Positions 1-8,238 of a stretch of DNA of 34,937 nucleotides are shown here, piece after piece. Under the pieces are notes generated by a model. That model had not been told where the DNA came from. It searched no databases and saw nothing but the letters and a program-made list of their open reading frames with translations. The DNA comes from Elusimicrobia bacterium GWA2_69_24. Lineage in GTDB: Bacteria; Elusimicrobiota; Elusimicrobia; UBA1565. A program made the translations under genes and the position numbers. The stretch's first letter is position 1; each line of letters starts with the position of its first letter. The stretch spans positions 1-34,937 of the forward strand of contig MGTY01000105.1 of the NCBI GenBank assembly GCA_001799695.1, read 5' to 3'.

Positions 1-573
1 GCCGAGGCCTGCGCCGGCATCGGCGCGCTCCAGATCCAGAACCGCGGCACCCTGGGCGGGAACATCGCCAACGCGTCCCCGGCCGGGGACACCTTCCCCG
101 CGCTGGCGGTCTACGAGGCGGTCGTGCGCACGGCCTTCGCCGGGGGCAGCCGGACCATCCCCTTCCTGGGGATCTTCGCGGGCGTGAAGAAGACCACGCT
201 CCACCCCGGCGAGCTCATCGAATCGGTGGAACTGACCTTCCCGCAGCCCAAGCCGGGCCGGCGGCTCTACCGCAAGGTGGGGACGCGGGCCGCCCAGGCG
301 ATCTCCAAGACCGCGGCGGCGGGACTGCTCTGGTTCGCCAAGGACCGCTCCGTGGCCCAGATCCGATTCGCGCTGGGGAGCATGGCCCCGACCGTGCGCC
401 GCCTGCGGGCCGCGGAAGCCTTCCTCGCGGGCAAGCGCCTGGACGAGCCGGTCATCCGCGAGGCCTGCGCGCTCTTGGAGCGCGACGTCTCCCCCATCGA
501 CGACATCCGCTCCACCAAGGCCTATCGCCTGCGCGTCTCCCAGAACATCCTGCGCGGCTTCCTGCAGTCCTGA
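1..573 (+). CDS. Molybdopterin dehydrogenase FAD-binding subunit, 3' part
   Basis: The reading frame is open from the first base, so the 5' end lies outside the window; about 190 codons are visible. Near the visible start is TLGGNIANASPAGD, the FAD-binding signature of the medium (FAD) subunit or domain of xanthine dehydrogenase and CO dehydrogenase-type molybdenum hydroxylases. The rest fits the C-terminal domain of the same subunit (CO_deh_flav_C), including the stretch YRKVGTRAAQAISKT. In these enzymes the subunit carries electrons between the 2Fe-2S clusters and an acceptor such as NAD+ or quinone. The partner molybdopterin and iron-sulfur subunits are not in the window and are probably to the left. 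Substrate cannot be told from this fragment. Family assignment is firm; xanthine, CO or aldehyde specificity is open. Confidence 0.88.
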   Translation, partial: AEACAGIGALQIQNRGTLGGNIANASPAGDTFPALAVYEAVVRTAFAGGSRTIPFLGIFAGVKKTTLHPGELIESVELTFPQPKPGRRLYRKVGTRAAQAISKTAAAGLLWFAKDRSVAQIRFALGSMAPTVRRLRAAEAFLAGKRLDEPVIREACALLERDVSPIDDIRSTKAYRLRVSQNILRGFLQS

Positions 574-680
574 ACGCCGAGCGGAGCTCTGGACCCATTT
601 CCTCATAGGTCCACAGCCCGCGCCGCCCTGGGGCTTTTGCCCGTCGCCCGCGCCCCACTTCTGAGCGACAATCAAGGCAG

Positions 681-2648
681 ATGAGGCTATTACTAACGGC
701 GCTGCTCGTCTGCGCGTCCTGGTCTCCGGCCGCGGCCAATATGGTCGCCCAGGTCGTCTCCAGCCATGGACCGGCCGTCGTGGCGCCCATCGCGCCCGGA
801 CTGGGCCTGGCCGCGCCCGCCTCGGGCCTGGACCTGGGCCGCGCCCTGCGCGTGGGCGTCCTGGGGTCCGCGCTATCCGCCATCGCCCTGCCCTCCGCCC
901 TTCCCGTCCCAGCCGCGCTCTCGGCCCCGGCCGCTCCCATCGCAGCCGCGGCGGCTCCGACGACCGCGGCGGCGGCGCCTTCGGCCCTGATCCCCGCGGC
1001 CGGTTCCGCGCCCTCGGCTTCGAGGCTATCGCAAGGCGTCGCGGCCCTGACCCAGGCGCCGCCGGGAACCGCCCCCGGGCGATCGACCCTCGGACGCGTC
1101 CGCGAGATGCTGACCTCGGCGGAGCACGGCGCCGGCCGGGGCGTCTCCGGGACCGTGGATTGGGCCCAGCGCGCCCAGTCCCTCGGCAGCGTCTATGACG
1201 GACAGGGGGGCGCCCGGTCCCAGGCCGCGGTGGCGGCCGGCCCGTACGAGCCCGCTTCCTCTAAAGCGCTGCCGCTCGCCAAGCCCCAGCCGGAAATCAG
1301 CCGATTCCAGAAGCTGGCGAAGCGCTTCGATTTCATCCAGAATCCCCCGGCGCGCAAGGCCCTGCTCGCGACCGGCATCTTCAAGTTCGGCATGGAGGCG
1401 CTGAACATCACGATGCCCCTCATCGCGCTGACCTATTTCGGCAGCGCGGTCTGGATGGCGACCATGGCCGTGACCTGGGGCTCGGCCATGACCCTCTCCA
1501 GCATGCTCTCCGGCGGCCTCATCGACCGCAAGCCGGTCAATAAGGTCCTGGCCGCAGCCATGGTGACCCAGGCCGGCCTCGTGGCCGGGATCATCGGCCT
1601 GTTCATGGCCGGGATCGCCTCGCCCCTGATGGTGCTGCCGCTCTACGCGGCGGCGGGCGCCACCATGGGGATCGTCGTCACCGCGCGCGACTGCATCCCC
1701 GCGCGCATCCTGGGCCGCGACCACGGGCTGTTGGGCCGCTTCAACGCCACGACGCACATCGTCTACGAGATCGCGGGCACCATCGCGCCCCTTTTGGTCG
1801 GTCTCCTGATCCACCAATTCGGGCTGACGGCGGCCCTGTTCATCCATCCTCCCGCCTACCTGCTGGCCGCGCTCGTGTTCGGCCGCATGGAGCTGGGGAG
1901 GATCCGCTCCGGAGGGACCGGAGCAAACGCGTCCTCCGACGCCCAGCCGGCCCCGGCTCCCGCCGGGGGGTTCAAGGGGCTGATCAAGCGGACGGCGGGC
2001 GACATCAAGGCCGGCGCCAAGTTCATCTTCGGCAGCCAGGAGTTCCGCTGGCTGGGCTTCATGCTGCTCGGCCCCATGGTCGTGCACCGGGTGGTCGAGC
2101 AGATCGTGATGCCGGTCTTCGTCAAGACCGTGCTGGGTTCGGCCGAGAAGGCGGCCTGGATCGTGAGCGGCTCGAACTTCGGCGAGTTCCTCGGCGCCCT
2201 GCTCCTGCTCAAGGTGATGATGGGCTCTCAGCAGGGGAAGAGGCCTTCCCGCTTCCGCTGGATCCCGCTCATGGCCCTCGGGACGCTCGGTACCTGGAGC
2301 CTGATCTCCGGGGGCAGCCTCTACATGGTCATCCCGGCCATCTTCGCCATGAGCCTCACCTGGGCCGCCAACGACATCAACATGACCTCCTACTTCCAGT
2401 CCCGCCTGCCCAGCGAACACGCCGGCAAAGCCATCGGGTTCCTCATGGCGGCCGAATTCGGCGTCATCATGGCGAGCTCCTACCTGCTGGGACTGATGTT
2501 CGACCTCTTCCCGGCCAAGTGGGCTTTCCTGGCGATCAACCTGGCGCTGACCGCCCTGGCCTTCATGTTCTACAAGGGACGCGCGAAATTGGAGGCCCTC
2601 TCCCCGAAGAACGGCTCGCCGGAAAGTCCGGCGAAGAGTCCGACCTAG
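681..2648 (+). CDS. MFS-type transporter with a long exported-style N-terminal extension
   Basis: The protein has 655 residues. Residues 1-20 look like a signal peptide (MRLLLTALLVCASWSPAAAN). Residues about 25-135 are Ala/Pro/Leu-rich and low complexity, and about 135-225 are polar. The membrane domain begins near residue 228 and has roughly twelve hydrophobic segments, with a polar loop after about residue 405 where the two six-helix halves of an MFS carrier would join. The loop between the second and third helices carries GGLIDRKPVNK, resembling the MFS motif A (GxxxDRxGRR). The family moves small solutes or drugs by secondary transport; the substrate is not readable. Ordinary MFS proteins are about 400 residues, so the 225-residue extension is unusual. 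The start at 681 is chosen for the signal peptide; a GACAAT hexamer lies 8 nt upstream. The stop shares a CTAG with the convergent ZIP gene. Confidence 0.8.
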   Translation: MRLLLTALLVCASWSPAAANMVAQVVSSHGPAVVAPIAPGLGLAAPASGLDLGRALRVGVLGSALSAIALPSALPVPAALSAPAAPIAAAAAPTTAAAAPSALIPAAGSAPSASRLSQGVAALTQAPPGTAPGRSTLGRVREMLTSAEHGAGRGVSGTVDWAQRAQSLGSVYDGQGGARSQAAVAAGPYEPASSKALPLAKPQPEISRFQKLAKRFDFIQNPPARKALLATGIFKFGMEALNITMPLIALTYFGSAVWMATMAVTWGSAMTLSSMLSGGLIDRKPVNKVLAAAMVTQAGLVAGIIGLFMAGIASPLMVLPLYAAAGATMGIVVTARDCIPARILGRDHGLLGRFNATTHIVYEIAGTIAPLLVGLLIHQFGLTAALFIHPPAYLLAALVFGRMELGRIRSGGTGANASSDAQPAPAPAGGFKGLIKRTAGDIKAGAKFIFGSQEFRWLGFMLLGPMVVHRVVEQIVMPVFVKTVLGSAEKAAWIVSGSNFGEFLGALLLLKVMMGSQQGKRPSRFRWIPLMALGTLGTWSLISGGSLYMVIPAIFAMSLTWAANDINMTSYFQSRLPSEHAGKAIGFLMAAEFGVIMASSYLLGLMFDLFPAKWAFLAINLALTALAFMFYKGRAKLEALSPKNGSPESPAKSPT

Positions 2649-3367
2649 ACGGCCAGCGTCACCAGGAAGATGAAGGCCACGCCCGCGACCGTCATGGCGA
2701 CGGTCTTCAGCGAGGAGTGCTCCTGATGCGCCTCGATGAGGATGTCCGCGATGCCCACATAGAGCAGGAAGCCCGCGAAGAAGCCGAGGTACAGCAGGAC
2801 GGCCTGGTCCGGCAGGGTGAAGAACAAAGTCGACAGGGCCCCCAGCACCGGGGCGGCGGCATCCGCCAGGATCAAGGCCAGGGTCCAGCGCAGCGAATTC
2901 TTGTGGACCAGCATCAGCGAGCCGGTGTTGAGCCCGTCGGAGAAATCGTGTCCGATGACGGCCACCGCGATGAGCAGGCCGTCCGCCGTGGAGATCTGGA
3001 ATCCCAACCCGATCGCGACCCCGTCCAGGAAGGAATGGAAGGTCAGGCCGAGGGCGGACATGAGCCCGATGGCCGGATGCTTGTGCTCCTCGTAGCTGCC
3101 CTCCCCGCTGTGATGGATGGCGATGGATTTCTCCACCACATGGAAGAACAGGAAGCCCGCGACCAGGGCCAGCATGGGCTGGCGGGGGTCCGCGTTCGTC
3201 TTCTGCACCAGGTGCATGATCTCCGGCAGGATCTCCAGCGCCACGACGCCGACGAGCACCCCCGCGGTGAAGCCCAGGATGAGCTGAAGCCGATTGCGGA
3301 AGCGTATGCTCGCCAGGCCGCCCAGGAGGGTGGATACGAAGGTCAGCAAGGCCGCGATGAAGATCAT
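2645..3367 (-). CDS. ZIP-family metal transporter
   Basis: This 240-residue integral membrane protein has about eight hydrophobic segments. It carries the two ZIP signature helices: HSFLDGVAIG (His111, Asp115) and GHDFSDGLNTG (His140, Asp144). A His/Glu-rich loop near residues 84-98 (HHSGEGSYEEHKH) sits between helices 3 and 4, where ZIP proteins carry a variable His-rich metal-binding loop. ZIP proteins import Zn2+ or other divalent metals into the cytoplasm. The second signature reads HDFSDG where many bacterial ZIPs have HExPE, so metal selectivity may differ. The gene starts 25 nt after the stop of the carboxypeptidase gene and is probably the last gene of a three-gene unit. Its TAG stop overlaps the stop of the convergent MFS gene. 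Confidence 0.88.
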   Translation of the reverse strand: MIFIAALLTFVSTLLGGLASIRFRNRLQLILGFTAGVLVGVVALEILPEIMHLVQKTNADPRQPMLALVAGFLFFHVVEKSIAIHHSGEGSYEEHKHPAIGLMSALGLTFHSFLDGVAIGLGFQISTADGLLIAVAVIGHDFSDGLNTGSLMLVHKNSLRWTLALILADAAAPVLGALSTLFFTLPDQAVLLYLGFFAGFLLYVGIADILIEAHQEHSSLKTVAMTVAGVAFIFLVTLAV

Positions 3368-3392
3368 TGCCGGTTCCCCATGGATCGCGACC

Positions 3393-4967
3393 CTAGAAGC
3401 GCGTCCGGGAGAGGATGTCCAAGACCTGGTCCGCCAGTCTCTTGAACCGGTCGTTGACCGCCGTGGTCTTGCGCCATTCCGCCTCCGCCTCGCGATCGAT
3501 GGGCCGGAGGTCCCGGGTCAGTTCCAGTCCCTGTCGGTCCCCCAGCAGCAGGGAGAAGGCGAACTTCCCGCCCCCCGCTCCCGCGCCGTAGCCCGAGACG
3601 CAGTTGACGTAGTCTATCATGCCGGTCTTCGCCGCGATGCGCAGGAGCGCGGGCGGATCGAGCAGGCGCCGGCGCAGCGTGCCGGACCAGCCGGCGATGG
3701 GGAGGGTGGTCTCCAGCACCGGACCCAACTTGGGGTCGCGGGCCATGAAGGCCAGGAGCCGGGCGAGCTGGGCCGGGGAGAAGCGCGAGAGGCGCGAGAG
3801 CCCGGAGCCGTTCTCCAAGGTGAAGCTCCCCGCGGCGAACCCGACCTTCTCCACCAGGAAGCGGGAAGCGGCCGCCGTCCCGTCCTCCAAAGACGGCGGG
3901 CCGGCGCGGCCGCTCCGGGGCTCGGCGACCCCGACCGTCAATAGGACCATCTCCGCGACGTAGTTGTCGCTCTCCTGGTTCATGTCGCGCAGGATCTCGT
4001 AGAGGGGGCGGCTCCGGTAGGAGAACAGCCGCCGCGCCCCGCGCGGGACCTCGCCCCGGACCACCTCGGTGACGGCCAGGCCTTCCGCCTCGGCCACGCG
4101 CGCGAAGACCCGGCCGAAATGCTCCGTGGCGTTGCGGATGGCCAGGACCTGCCGGCCCGGCTCCAGCGGGCCGATGAGGGCGATCGCGTGCCGCCGGGCC
4201 TCCCCATCCCACTCCACCTGGAACTGCGGCTTGTAGTGCGTCTCGAAGCCCAGCTCCCCGGTCGAGCGGATGACCGTGAAGCCCTCCGGATCGGGGGTCA
4301 CCCGGACGGCCAGCTTCTGCGTCCCGTCCGCCGCGCTCCCCTCATGGGAGAGCGTGAGGACCACGCGGTCTTCCTCCACGCCCAAGGGCCCCAGGCCCGT
4401 GTTGAAGGCGTCGGCGCGGTTGAAGCCGGGATGGATCTGCTCGTAGCTCTGGAAGAAGGAGTCGTCGAGGACCAGCGGCCCGCGGAAGCCGGCGGCCCGC
4501 GGGTCGGCCAGGATCATCCGCACCATGTCCTTGAGGTGCAGGACTCCGAGCGTGGGATCGCCATAGCCCTTGATGTGCAGCGCCCCGCTCGAGAGGCTCA
4601 CCTCCGTGCGGAAGCGGTACGCGGGACCCAGGATGGCGAGCGCGGCCGCCGTGGTGGCCAGCTTGGCGTTGGACGCGGGGGTCATGGGCTGGTCCTCGTT
4701 GAACGCCAGCGCGGACCCGGCTCCGGCCAGGGTCCGCACGCTGAGCGCGAAGCTGTCCCGGGCCAGCCCCGACCCGGCCAGCAGGGCCTCGATGCCGGAG
4801 CGGGCGTCGCCGAGGCTCAGCTCCGGCCCCGGCTCCGGGCGGAACAGGGTGAACGCGGGCGGCGCCGGGGGCGTCCGTGCCGGCCGGGACGCGGTGCAGG
4901 CGGAGAGCAGTCCGGCCGCGGCTATAAGGGCGAGGGGCAGCGGGAGACGGGCGCGGGCGGCGGTCAT
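3393..4967 (-). CDS. dacB: D-alanyl-D-alanine carboxypeptidase/endopeptidase (PBP4 type), lipoprotein
   Basis: The product is 524 residues. Residues 1-24 form a lipoprotein signal with lipobox LLSAC (Cys24). The three penicillin-binding motifs are present: SNAK (Ser99, Lys102), SDN (333-335) and KTG (447-449). Their wide spacing, with a large insert between the first and second motif, is typical of class C PBP4/DacB, which trims pentapeptides and cuts D-Ala-mDAP cross-links in the periplasm. The ATG at 4967 overlaps the TGA of the upstream amylase as ATGA, so translational coupling is likely. Without that start the frame runs on upstream, but that part is the shadow of the amylase gene. The lipid anchor is unusual for DacB, which is normally soluble or loosely membrane-bound. 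Family call is firm. Confidence 0.93.
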   Translation of the reverse strand: MTAARARLPLPLALIAAAGLLSACTASRPARTPPAPPAFTLFRPEPGPELSLGDARSGIEALLAGSGLARDSFALSVRTLAGAGSALAFNEDQPMTPASNAKLATTAAALAILGPAYRFRTEVSLSSGALHIKGYGDPTLGVLHLKDMVRMILADPRAAGFRGPLVLDDSFFQSYEQIHPGFNRADAFNTGLGPLGVEEDRVVLTLSHEGSAADGTQKLAVRVTPDPEGFTVIRSTGELGFETHYKPQFQVEWDGEARRHAIALIGPLEPGRQVLAIRNATEHFGRVFARVAEAEGLAVTEVVRGEVPRGARRLFSYRSRPLYEILRDMNQESDNYVAEMVLLTVGVAEPRSGRAGPPSLEDGTAAASRFLVEKVGFAAGSFTLENGSGLSRLSRFSPAQLARLLAFMARDPKLGPVLETTLPIAGWSGTLRRRLLDPPALLRIAAKTGMIDYVNCVSGYGAGAGGGKFAFSLLLGDRQGLELTRDLRPIDREAEAEWRKTTAVNDRFKRLADQVLDILSRTRF

Positions 4968-7087
4968 GGCTCCGAGGGCTTCAGGATCAGCCCCTGCTCC
5001 GGACCCGCCTGCACGGTGACGCGGCCGTCCACCACGGGGAACGTCGCGCCGGAGAGCGCGTCCACGAGCTCCGGGAAGCGCGCCAGGGCGCGGGGCAGCT
5101 CGAACTCGGCCGGGACCGTCCCGGCGCCGCGGTGCAGGACGACCACGGAGGCGAACTTCCCGTATTCCCGGGAGAAGGCGTACACGTCCCGGGCCGCGTC
5201 CGCCAGCACGGTCCGGAAGCTCCCGCGCCGCAGCTCCGGGGAATCCCGCCGGAGGCGCAGCAGCTTCCGATAGTGCGCGCGCAGGTCCGCGTTCTGCCCC
5301 GACGGGTCCCAGGGGAAGGCCTTCCGGCACTCGGGGTCCTTGCCCCCGGTGAGCCCGACCTCGTCTCCATAGTAGATGACCGGAGCGCCCAGATAGGTCA
5401 TCTGGAAGAGCACCGCCAGCTTGAGCCGCTCCCAGTCCTCGCCGAAGACCGTGGCGACGCGCTCGGTATCGTGACTCCCCAGGAGGTTGAACTGGACCGG
5501 CAGGGAGCTCTTCGGATAGCGGTGGCGCTGCTGGGAGAGCTGCTCGTCGAACTCCTTGAGCCCGAGCTTCCCGGAGGCGAAATAGCCCAGCACGGCCGAG
5601 CGGAACACGTAGTTCATCACCGCGTCGAACTCGTCGCCGCCCAGCCAAGGGAGGCCGTCGGACCATATCTCGCCCACGATGTAGGCCTCGGGCTTGGCCC
5701 GGCGCATCTTCTGGCGGAACTCGCGCCAGAAGGGATGCGGCACCTCGTTGGGGACGTCCAGGCGCCAGCCGTCCGCCCCGGCTTTCAGCCAATGCTCGCC
5801 TACGCCCATCAGGTATTCCCGGACCCCGGGATCGCCGGTGTCGAGCTTGGGCAGGTGGCCGAAGTTCCACCAGCATTCATAGGTCGGGGTGGAGGGGTCC
5901 ACGGGGAAGCTGCGCACCGCGTACCAGCCGGCGTACTGGGAGGCCTGCTGGTTCTTGACCAGGTCCTGGAAGGCCCAGAAGCGGTCGCCGCTGTGGTTGA
6001 AGACCCCGTCGAGGATCACGCGCATGCCCCGATCGTGGGCGGCCCGCATGAGTTCGGCGAACACCGCGTCGTCGCCCAGGTGCGGGTCGATCTTGAGGTA
6101 ATCGGCGGTGTCGTACTTGTGGTTGGACGGGGAGGCGAAGACCGGGTTGAAGTAGAGGGCGTTGACCCCCAACTCGGCCAGGTCCGGGAGCTTCTCCAGG
6201 ACCCCCTTCAGGTCCCCGCCCATGAAGTTGGTGATGGTCGGGGTGCTGCCCCAGAGCTGGACGTCCGGAGGGTCGTTGGACGGGTCCCCGTTGTAGAAGC
6301 GGTCCGGAAAGATCTGATAGAAGACCGAATCCGCGGCCCAGCCCGGGGCGCTGAGGGACGGCGCCGTGCGCAGGTCGAAGACGTAGGCGCCGCTCCGGGA
6401 CCGGTCCGGGGTCGGGCCCTCGGGGCCCAGGAACAGCCTCTGGCCCGCGTCCCGGAACTCGAAGGCGTAGGTGAAGCTGACCGAGGAGACCTCGACCAGG
6501 GACTCCCAGACGTCGTAGCCGTCGCGGGAGAACACCCGCTCCAGCGCGCGGGGCGAGGTCTCATCGTCCACCCAGAGCCGGCCCTCCTCGGCGTCGCCCT
6601 GCGCGGTGCGCGCCCGCAGGACGGCCTCGCGCGCCTGCGGCACGAACTCGCAGTACTCGATGGCGTGCGGATGGCCGAGGGCTTCCGCCGCGAACTGCCC
6701 GTCGCCCAACTGGGCGGGGACCGCGGTGCCCAGCCGCCCGACGACCACGACCGCGTTGAACCCGGTGAAGCCGTCCGGCTCGCGGGTCGAGTTGTCGGGG
6801 TCCTCCATCCAGAGCTCCCCGTTGAGCACGAACTTATAGGTATAGCGGCCCGGGGCCAGCCGGAGCGCGGTCTGATAGACCCCGGCGCCGTCGTCCTTGA
6901 GCGCGACCCCTTCCTTCTTCCAGTCGTTGAACGAGCCCGCCACCGCCACGCTCGACACCGCGATGGGCGGGGCGAAGGAGAAGGTGGTCTCGAAGAGGTC
7001 ACCCCCGACCGCGCGGACCGAGACCTTGGCCGCGGCCGGAGCGGCTGCGAGCAGGGAGGCGAGCAGGAACCCGAGCGTGACCCTCAT
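4964..7087 (-). CDS. Exported alpha-amylase family glycoside hydrolase (GH13) with N-terminal CBM48-like domain
   Basis: The protein has 707 residues from ATG 7087, chosen because MRVTLGFLLASLLAAAPAAA is a clean signal peptide; an ATG at 7102 would add five polar residues. Residues about 45-118 are an E-set/CBM48-like glycogen-binding domain (VAGSFNDW, YTYKFVLNG). A second beta-rich region spans about 140-240 and resembles the N-domain of neopullulanases or cyclomaltodextrinases. The GH13 barrel follows, with region I DGVFNH (360-365), region II GWRLDVPNE (nucleophile Asp444), region III GEIWSD (acid/base Glu473) and region IV GSHD (Asp540). The C-terminal beta domain is present. It should hydrolyse maltodextrins outside the cytoplasm; exact specificity is uncertain. 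It is the first gene of a unit with dacB and the ZIP gene. Confidence 0.92.
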   Translation of the reverse strand: MRVTLGFLLASLLAAAPAAAKVSVRAVGGDLFETTFSFAPPIAVSSVAVAGSFNDWKKEGVALKDDGAGVYQTALRLAPGRYTYKFVLNGELWMEDPDNSTREPDGFTGFNAVVVVGRLGTAVPAQLGDGQFAAEALGHPHAIEYCEFVPQAREAVLRARTAQGDAEEGRLWVDDETSPRALERVFSRDGYDVWESLVEVSSVSFTYAFEFRDAGQRLFLGPEGPTPDRSRSGAYVFDLRTAPSLSAPGWAADSVFYQIFPDRFYNGDPSNDPPDVQLWGSTPTITNFMGGDLKGVLEKLPDLAELGVNALYFNPVFASPSNHKYDTADYLKIDPHLGDDAVFAELMRAAHDRGMRVILDGVFNHSGDRFWAFQDLVKNQQASQYAGWYAVRSFPVDPSTPTYECWWNFGHLPKLDTGDPGVREYLMGVGEHWLKAGADGWRLDVPNEVPHPFWREFRQKMRRAKPEAYIVGEIWSDGLPWLGGDEFDAVMNYVFRSAVLGYFASGKLGLKEFDEQLSQQRHRYPKSSLPVQFNLLGSHDTERVATVFGEDWERLKLAVLFQMTYLGAPVIYYGDEVGLTGGKDPECRKAFPWDPSGQNADLRAHYRKLLRLRRDSPELRRGSFRTVLADAARDVYAFSREYGKFASVVVLHRGAGTVPAEFELPRALARFPELVDALSGATFPVVDGRVTVQAGPEQGLILKPSEP

Positions 7088-7129
7088 GGCGTCATCCATC
7101 ATATCTCAATTTGCTAGATTTAGGCGATC

Positions 7130-8134
7130 ATGCGGCGGCTCATCGAGGCCCTCCCCAAGGCCGAGCTCCATCTCCACATCGAGGGCACGCTGGAGCCGGA
7201 GCTGCTGTTGGAGCTGGCCGCGCGCAACAAAGTCCGCCTGCGCCACGGCTCCGCGGCCGAGGTCCGCGCCGCCTACCGCTTCAAGGACCTCCAGTCCTTC
7301 CTGGACATCTACTACGAGGGCGCCGGGGTCCTGCGCACGGAGCGGGACTTCCACGACCTCGCCGCCGCCTATTTCCGGAAGGCCGCGGCCCAGAACATAC
7401 GCCGCGCCGAGATATTCTTCGACCCCCAGACCCACACGGAACGGGGCGTCCCCTACCGCGCGGTGCTGGACGGCCTGTGGGCCGCGGCCGAGGAGGCCCG
7501 CCGCGGCGGGCTGTCCGTGGGCCTCATCCTCTGCTTCCTGCGGCACCTGAGCGAGGACCAGGCGCTGGCGACCCTGCGCGAGGCCCTGCCCTTCAAGGAC
7601 CGCCTCCTGGCCGTGGGCTTGGACTCCTCCGAGAAGGGCAACCCTCCCGAGAATTTCCGCAAGGTCTTCGACCGGGCCCGGGCCGCGGGCCTGCGCGCCG
7701 TGGCGCACGCGGGCGAGGAAGGTCCCGCGGCGTACATCCGCCAGGCCCTGGACCTGCTCCGGGTCGAACGCGTGGACCATGGCATCCGCTGCCTGGAGGA
7801 CCCCGAACTGGTGGCGCGGCTCAAGCGCCTGGGCATGCCTCTGACCGTCTGCCCGCTCTCCAACGTGAAGCTCCGGGTCTTCGACTCCATCGCGGACCAT
7901 ACCCTGCGCCGTCTCCTCCAAGAGGGGCTGTGCGTGACCGTCAACTCCGACGACCCGGCCTACTTCGGCGGCTACCTCAACGAGAACTTCCTGGCGGTGC
8001 AGCAGGCCCTGGGGCTCACCGAGGCGGAGCTCCGCCAGCTCGCCCGGAACTCCTTCACGGCGAGCTTCCTGGATGACGAGTCCAAGCTCCGCTTCCTGGC
8101 CGAAGTCGACTCCTGTAGGCCTCTGGACCCCTAA
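7130..8134 (+). CDS. Adenine deaminase of the adenosine deaminase superfamily
   Basis: The 334-residue protein has the adenosine/AMP deaminase amidohydrolase fold. Zinc ligands are visible: HLH (His14, His16), His193 in HAGEE, and the SDDP aspartates (274-275). Glu196 and His217 (VDHGIRC) complete the catalytic set. The N-terminal [11 protein letters not shown] and the [10 protein letters not shown] loop match the adenine deaminase branch (yeast Aah1, Pseudomonas type) better than true adenosine deaminases, which carry HLDG-like and TDDP-type motifs. It would convert adenine to hypoxanthine and ammonia in the cytoplasm for purine salvage. There is no signal peptide. The gene is divergent from the amylase gene, with only 42 nt between the start codons. 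A TAGATT hexamer lies 9 nt before the ATG and no good ribosome-binding site is seen. Confidence 0.88.
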   Translation: MRRLIEALPKAELHLHIEGTLEPELLLELAARNKVRLRHGSAAEVRAAYRFKDLQSFLDIYYEGAGVLRTERDFHDLAAAYFRKAAAQNIRRAEIFFDPQTHTERGVPYRAVLDGLWAAAEEARRGGLSVGLILCFLRHLSEDQALATLREALPFKDRLLAVGLDSSEKGNPPENFRKVFDRARAAGLRAVAHAGEEGPAAYIRQALDLLRVERVDHGIRCLEDPELVARLKRLGMPLTVCPLSNVKLRVFDSIADHTLRRLLQEGLCVTVNSDDPAYFGGYLNENFLAVQQALGLTEAELRQLARNSFTASFLDDESKLRFLAEVDSCRPLDP

Positions 8135-8201
8135 GCGCCTAGGCACATTGTTGTCCCCCCACCCGGCCCTAGGACCCTCAGGGACTGCGGGCCGCCATTG
8201 A

Positions 8202-8234
8202 TATGATGGCCTTACGCAGCATCCATAGAGGTGA
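8202..8234 (+). promoter_or_regulatory. -10 element and ribosome-binding site of the subtilase gene
   Basis: TATGAT at 8202-8207 is a good -10 hexamer; a matching -35 is not evident. GAGGTGA at 8228-8234 is a strong Shine-Dalgarno 4 nt before ATG 8239. It decides that start over an in-frame ATG at 8203. Confidence 0.5.
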
Positions 8235-8238
8235 GCCG

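Noticed and set aside
1026-2420. 464-residue open frame on the minus strand opposite the MFS gene
   Set aside because: His/Gly/Arg/Glu-rich text without domains, a typical antisense shadow in high-G+C DNA; the plus-strand frame has a signal peptide and membrane helices.
4968-5876. Upstream continuation of the dacB frame by about 300 codons
   Set aside because: Arg/Pro/Gly-rich text with no domain. It lies within the amylase gene, and ATG 4967 gives a proper lipoprotein signal.
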